DNA from: Planctomycetota bacterium
GTDB taxonomy: Bacteria > Planctomycetota > Phycisphaerae > WQYP01
Length of the DNA: 10,765 nucleotides
Assembly (NCBI GenBank): GCA_021795535.1
Contig: JAJYPG010000015.1
Coordinates: 1-10,765, forward strand
Direction: 5' to 3'
This document shows, in pieces, positions 7,601 to 10,765 of the stretch (position 1 is the stretch's first letter; each line of letters starts with the position of its first letter). The translations under genes and the position numbers were made by a program. The notes under the pieces are model-generated. The model did no database searches and was not told where the DNA came from. It saw only the letters and a list, made by a program, of their open reading frames with translations.

Positions 7601-8613
7601 ATGTTTGGATCATGGCCCGGATGCTCTGGAATCCGGCCACGGATTATCGGGCCGCAATTAGCGAGTATTGCAACGATTACTACGGACCGGCCGGGCCTTT
7701 TATTAATAAGTACATTGACCTGATGCACACGGCGGCGGTTAAAACCGGCGCTCCGCTATGGGAAAAGACCAATGTGAATAGTGCCATGTTCACGCTTGGG
7801 TTTGTTACCAGGGCCGACACCTTGTTTGATAAAGCCCAGTCTGCGGTTGCCAACGATCCGATATTGCTGGACCACGTCCGTGACGCGCGGGTTGGTGTCG
7901 ATTACGTCATTCTCTTGCGGCGCAGGGAATACGCCGACGAGGCGGCTCGACGGCACATTCCGTTTAAGGTTAATTTTGCCCGTCGTCTTGCCAGATTCAC
8001 GCAAACGCTGAAGGAGGAACACATCACGGAATACCGGCAGAGCGGTTCGATAAAGGAGTTGCTCCGTCTGATCAAGCTTAAACGCACCACGCCGCGGATA
8101 CCCAAAATCGTCCGTAATTTACCCAAGCGGGACTGGATGACGATACAGGATCTTGGAATCACACGGTATTGGGACACCGCGATTGTCTCTGATCCGGCTG
8201 CTTCTGATGGCACCGCGATACGAATCCGGGGCAATCAGCAGGCATGGGTGATTCAGTACAGGTTGGATAATCTTCCGAAGGGACGTTGGAACCTTTACGC
8301 GGCGGTGCGTGTGGATACCGCCAGTTACCAGGATGCCGCCAAGGGCGATGTCGCCCTGATGGTCGGTTCTTCGCCTCCCATGAACCGATACGTCAATGTA
8401 ACGGTGGGTGAACTCAAAAAGGGTGCCTACCAGCTTATCAAGGTTCCCGGCAGTCCATTTAGTTATAATCCGGTTCCTTCGGCGGGCAGGTCAGCGTGGA
8501 TTCATGGCATCGGAAACTCGAAGATTAAATATATCTACGTTGACAGATTTGTCGCCATCCGTGTTTCAGGCCATACATCTGAACAGAAAAAGAAAGGAAC
8601 GCAGTCAAAATAA
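4663..8613 (+). CDS. Secreted multimodular DUF4838 glycosidase-like protein with three N-terminal CBM-like repeats
   Basis: The 1316-residue protein is exported by a Sec signal peptide (hydrophobic core about 11-28, cleavage near SNA31). Residues 45-526 are three tandem modules of about 160 residues, each opening with an N-G-x-F beta strand and containing a paired-Cys CLK...GW-x-CQ, YVQISYRGP, RWYG, ALFV-x-GG, PWK-x-FSAVV and LYLRKK, like CenC/CBM4_9-type jelly rolls. From about 564 comes an alpha-glucuronidase-N-like region (TKASLLVLNAAHQLSKYLG, GGTMYGVNWFLDHKLGVKWLTP). The DUF4838 core follows: YFGMMDNDWGW (816-826), AFNAYHWGFKPP, VLVWDHVTNFGGF (927 onward), YFAEGSWN (Glu966), MLWNPATDY (987) and EYCNDYYG. 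A C-terminal region (about 1157-1303) looks like another beta-sandwich. DUF4838 is related to the TIM-barrel GH67/GH20-type enzymes; its substrate is unknown. Acidic residues at 821, 823, 929 and 966 are candidates for catalysis. The gene precedes a GH92 gene by 69 bases. Confidence 0.85.
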   Translation: MSIIHNSRVHVGFLGLLITLFGLAIAGISNAVTVAGATGETVANKAIVHNGGFEKDKASWWGPGFDNGTAQVVKKHAAIGHACLKLTSGWICQDKIPIQSDKRYKVAMKIRSNGAPTGSVYVQISYRGPGMDIRWYGPVLYGAEKALFVTGGTYPWKTFSAVVAPPSGANQILIYLRKKADSAGAAYFDNVTVEPTKAAVTMRKVLVVNGGFEAGSANWWGPGFGKNGTALIVKKNAASGQACLKITSGWVCQDKIPLQGGKHYKVAMKIRSNGTPAGSVYVQISYRGPGVDIRWYGLAIYAGSQKALFVTGGTHPWKTFSAVVAPPSGANQILIYLRKKGGSAGAAYFDDVTCKPTKDAITLRKVIILNGDFVAGSANWWGPGLGKGAGEVVTKDAANGKACLKLNSGWVCQDHIPVQGGKRYNINMQMRCDGASERSAYVQISYRGPSVEGRWYGPRAVDTGYGSEKALFVIGGNQPWKVFSAVVEAPRNANEILLYLRKKAGSTGTACFDDIKMVPTDKPPTTATGLMRVRLAAKWLRPALPVAQAKAAIKSLLTTGAQPVPAKLNVIENGGVKYHVHIGTKASLLVLNAAHQLSKYLGKISGSPALALSYDGHPTVGPVMIVGRHNELTQKLCPNIPYASLGDDGFVIRTVGPDLVIVGATPGGTMYGVNWFLDHKLGVKWLTPNYTYVPSAKNLVIAAVRTTQVPRFAYRQILSYEGQDKAFASHNLLNGNSHGAYGLISPPQINFWNNYWERPGLEGSFYDLIPPQKYQAAHPQWYAGGQVAMMNSGMRQALANAIIKRLKGVPHYRKYYFGMMDNDWGWDMDPQSAAFAKDHGGVPSAPQLAMAISVLKRVRKVLPGAKIAFNAYHWGFKPPTGMRVPKGLLVFPMTIQVDYSTALNKGRNQALGKALAGWDAISKDVLVWDHVTNFGGFIQPTPNIYPICQSIRWLATLPNIHGYFAEGSWNTPHADFAALHVWIMARMLWNPATDYRAAISEYCNDYYGPAGPFINKYIDLMHTAAVKTGAPLWEKTNVNSAMFTLGFVTRADTLFDKAQSAVANDPILLDHVRDARVGVDYVILLRRREYADEAARRHIPFKVNFARRLARFTQTLKEEHITEYRQSGSIKELLRLIKLKRTTPRIPKIVRNLPKRDWMTIQDLGITRYWDTAIVSDPAASDGTAIRIRGNQQAWVIQYRLDNLPKGRWNLYAAVRVDTASYQDAAKGDVALMVGSSPPMNRYVNVTVGELKKGAYQLIKVPGSPFSYNPVPSAGRSAWIHGIGNSKIKYIYVDRFVAIRVSGHTSEQKKKGTQSK
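4795..5271 (+). repeat. CBM-like repeat 1 (residues 45-203 of the DUF4838 protein)
   Basis: First of three in-frame coding repeats. It carries NGGFE, WWGPGF, Cys83 and Cys92 (probable disulfide), YVQISYRGPG, IRWYG, ALFVTGG and PWKTFSAVV. Bases 5098-5200 match repeat 2 (5581-5683) at 101 of 103 positions by eye, far closer than either matches repeat 3. Confidence 0.9.
5272..5754 (+). repeat. CBM-like repeat 2 (residues 204-364 of the DUF4838 protein)
   Basis: Second in-frame repeat, beginning KVLVVNGGFE. The Cys pair is at residues 243 and 252. An extra Cys occurs near the end (TCKP). Two residues are added relative to repeat 1, one after WWGPGFGK and one in IYAGSQKA. DNA identity to repeat 1 is high in two blocks and lower between them. 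Confidence 0.9.
5755..6240 (+). repeat. CBM-like repeat 3 (residues 365-526 of the DUF4838 protein)
   Basis: Third in-frame repeat, beginning KVIILNGDF. The Cys pair is at residues 403 and 412. It is clearly more diverged: the RSNG segment becomes RCDG, the loop before ALFV is longer (AVDTGYGSEK), and AVVAPP becomes AVVEAP. It ends in a Pro/Thr linker (PTDKPPTT) leading to the DUF4838 part. Confidence 0.88.
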
Positions 8614-8682
8614 AAGATGGGATTGCGACTCGGCCATCCCTCGGCGTCTTTGGCTGTCTGTTATTTATTGAATGGAATTAAA

Positions 8683-10765
8683 ATGCGCAACATCTGGATA
8701 CGGAATGTCACAGCGAAAATCTTACGGCGCTACGCTATTCCGCTATGCGGGCTCATCGGAATGTCCTTGTGTCATAATCTGGTCGCGACGGTCAATTCCG
8801 GACCCGCCGCCCAGGTCAATCCATTCATCGGCACAGCCAACACCGGCAACACTTATCCGGGCGCCGTAGTTCCTTTTGGCATGACCGCGGTTAATCCCAT
8901 CGCAACGAAACCCGCCATAGGCGGTTACGACTATAACCAGAAGCAGTGTCGTGGATTTGCCATGACCATGATGAGCGGGACCGGTGGCCTCAACGATGGC
9001 GATGTGCTGTTCACCGCAACCACCGGGCCGGTACACATCCTGCAATCCCAGTGGGAATTTTCATTCAACCATAAAAACGAGCGAGCCTGTCCGGGCTACT
9101 ACCGTGTATTGATGAAGCCCTGGAACATTAACGCAGAGCTTACCGCGACAACCCGGTGTGGTATGGCGCAATTCACTTTTCCCGCCAGCGTACAACGGAA
9201 TATTCTTGTTCCAGTCAGTCTGGCCAGCACGACCACATACACCAGCCAGGTACGGATCGTCGATAATCGGACGCTGACGGGATTTGTCACATCGCAGGCT
9301 TTCTGCGGGGTAAAGGGACGGATAACCGTCTATTTTGCCATGCAGTTCAGCCTTCCTTTTCTAACGCATGGCGTTTGGCGGCACAACGCCATTACGAAGG
9401 ATGGTTCCACGGTAACTCAAGGTCCTGAACAAGGAGACATTGGAGCGTATGTGTCCTGGCCGGCGTCAACGGGTGCCACAACCATTAAAGTAAGAGTGGG
9501 TATTTCTTATGTGAGCGAACACGGGGCGATCCGCAACCTCCATGCGGAGATGCCCACATGGAATTTTGCGGCCTATCGTAACGCGGCTTTCAAAAAATGG
9601 AACCAGGCGTTGAATGTCATTCAAGTGCAAGGCGGATCAGTGACGCACCGCGCGATTTTTTATACCGCGCTATATCACGCGTTGCTTATGCCCAATATAT
9701 TTGATGATGTCGATGGCCGTTATATCGGTTTTGACCGGAAGATTCATCATGTTCCCGCTGGCCATCGGCACCTTTACGCTAATTGGTCCGGCTGGGATAT
9801 TTATCGTAGCGAAATTCCATTGCTGGCACTTTTGGAACCACAACGCGCCGCCGACATGGCGCAGTCGCTGGTGGAGATGTATAAGCAGCAGGGTTTTATA
9901 GACCGCTGGCCGGAGGCCAATGTTTCCACTGGCGTCATGAATGGCAATCCGCTGACCATAGGCTTGATCAGTTTCTGGAACGCGGGCATACACGACTTTG
10001 ATGTGCAGACCGCATGGAAGGCCATGCTGCGGCAAACCATTGTCCGTAACGCGGCGGATTGGTCTGTGGGGCAGGGTGGGGGACCCTTGTGGCACGATCC
10101 TGCAAAACTCTCCCAATGGTATAATCAGGCTCCAGGCCCATACCAGGGCATCTGGCGGGAAAAGCACGGAGCGGTCATCAGTGCCAATACCAATGTCGCC
10201 ACAGCGGAAGAGTACGATATTGCCTTTGCCGCCCTTTCCCAGTTTGCGCGGAAATTTAACCGCCCCAAACTGGCCGGATATCTGGCCCAGCGGGCATTAA
10301 ATTATAGATCGTTGTACAATCCCGCGACCGGATTTATGCAGGGAAGAACACCGTTTGGCACATGGCGTAAATTAACCAAAAAGCGCCGCGATCAATACGA
10401 CTACAGCTTCTATTGTGAAGGCTCCGCATGGGAATATCTCTGGCTGGTACCGGAGGATGTTCAGGGTCTTATTGAGCTTCTGGGCGGAGACAAGCCGTTC
10501 GTCCAACGCCTTTCTTCTTTCATGGACCATCATTACGATCCGACCAATGAACCTGATCTGGAGGCGCCCTGGGAATTTGACTATGCCCGCGCTCCATGGC
10601 TCACGCAAAAATACATTGCCCTGGTATCGGATAAGACTTTCTCGGATACCCCCGGCGGCCTGGCGGGCGGGGGAAATGATGATTGCGGTGAAATGTCCGC
10701 GTGGTATATATTTACACAATTGGGACTGTATCCGGAATTTCCGGGACGGCCGGTATTTGTTGTTT
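8683..10765 (+). CDS. GH92 family exo-alpha-mannosidase, 3' end outside window
   Basis: GH92 enzymes are calcium-dependent inverting exo-alpha-mannosidases acting on N-glycans or mannans. The frame is open without a stop from 8683 to the edge, 694 complete codons; family members are usually about 700-800 residues, so little is missing. Motifs in order are VNPFIGT (45-51), TYPGAVVPFGM, GYDYNQKQCRGF, SGTGG, PGYYRVLM, FYTALYHALLMPN, NWSGWDIYRSEIPLL (Trp371, Asp372, Arg375), DRWPEAN, CEGSAWEYLWLVPED (Glu579), NEPD (622-625), PWLTQ and GNDDCGEMSAWYIF (Asp666, Asp667). The family places catalytic acid and base in these last acidic motifs. The N-terminus is basic (RR at 15-16), then a hydrophobic stretch to about 35 and a likely cut near GPAA43; this looks Sec-like, with only weak Tat resemblance and no lipobox. 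The ATG at 8683 has a poor Shine-Dalgarno (GGA at 8674), which may mean coupling to the DUF4838 gene in the same transcript. Confidence 0.92.
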   Translation, partial: MRNIWIRNVTAKILRRYAIPLCGLIGMSLCHNLVATVNSGPAAQVNPFIGTANTGNTYPGAVVPFGMTAVNPIATKPAIGGYDYNQKQCRGFAMTMMSGTGGLNDGDVLFTATTGPVHILQSQWEFSFNHKNERACPGYYRVLMKPWNINAELTATTRCGMAQFTFPASVQRNILVPVSLASTTTYTSQVRIVDNRTLTGFVTSQAFCGVKGRITVYFAMQFSLPFLTHGVWRHNAITKDGSTVTQGPEQGDIGAYVSWPASTGATTIKVRVGISYVSEHGAIRNLHAEMPTWNFAAYRNAAFKKWNQALNVIQVQGGSVTHRAIFYTALYHALLMPNIFDDVDGRYIGFDRKIHHVPAGHRHLYANWSGWDIYRSEIPLLALLEPQRAADMAQSLVEMYKQQGFIDRWPEANVSTGVMNGNPLTIGLISFWNAGIHDFDVQTAWKAMLRQTIVRNAADWSVGQGGGPLWHDPAKLSQWYNQAPGPYQGIWREKHGAVISANTNVATAEEYDIAFAALSQFARKFNRPKLAGYLAQRALNYRSLYNPATGFMQGRTPFGTWRKLTKKRRDQYDYSFYCEGSAWEYLWLVPEDVQGLIELLGGDKPFVQRLSSFMDHHYDPTNEPDLEAPWEFDYARAPWLTQKYIALVSDKTFSDTPGGLAGGGNDDCGEMSAWYIFTQLGLYPEFPGRPVFVV

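Noticed and set aside
8616..8638. GATGG...CCATC stem between the DUF4838 and GH92 genes
   Set aside because: It has five pairs with a 13-base loop and no T-tract; not convincing as a terminator.
8743..8775. Lipoprotein signal in the GH92 N-terminus (Cys22 or Cys30)
   Set aside because: Leu precedes both Cys residues, so the lipobox small residue at -1 is missing; a Sec-type cleavable signal fits better.
9670..10167. 165-codon minus-strand open frame inside GH92
   Set aside because: It is a shadow of the GH92 frame, which is open throughout and carries family motifs across this region.

Overview
The window looks like chromosomal DNA from a free-living bacterium of the Planctomycetota/Verrucomicrobiota/Lentisphaerota group. 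A Phycisphaerae-like planctomycete is the best guess (about 0.6). The reasons are three features found together: a PEP-CTERM (exosortase-sorted) protein, a pseudopilin of the H-X9-DG type that these phyla carry in many copies, and large secreted glycosidases including a DUF4838 protein. In addition, the FtsQ-like protein is followed by no ftsA or ftsZ. The phylum call is an inference from gene content; no rRNA marker is present.

Layout. (1) Positions 1-2295 hold the end of a cell-wall/division cluster on the + strand: the C-terminus of murB, then ddl, then an ftsQ-like gene, with short gaps. (2) Positions 2296-2732 are non-coding. The last 160 bases hold a structured candidate control region: two direct TGTCCAAAAA repeats 21 bp apart around a small palindrome, a candidate -35/-10 pair, and a hairpin that would bury the Shine-Dalgarno sequence. 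(3) Positions 2733-3686 encode a secreted PEP-CTERM protein, closed by a strong intrinsic terminator at 3741-3777. (4) Positions 3838-10765 hold three same-strand genes: a type IV/type II-secretion pseudopilin; a 1316-residue secreted protein with three tandem carbohydrate-binding-like repeats, a DUF4838 glycosidase-like core and a C-terminal beta-sandwich-like region; and a GH92 exo-alpha-mannosidase that runs off the right edge with no stop codon.

Working together. The first block makes peptidoglycan precursors and part of the divisome. The right-hand block looks like a glycan-degradation locus: the GH92 enzyme would trim alpha-mannose, and the DUF4838 protein would bind and probably cleave a second glycan. 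The pseudopilin may help export or display them. The PEP-CTERM protein is a separate transcription unit, so its link to the enzymes is positional only. The most novel item is the DUF4838 protein: it has an undescribed catalytic function, an unusual triple N-terminal repeat array, and evidence of very recent repeat duplication or conversion.
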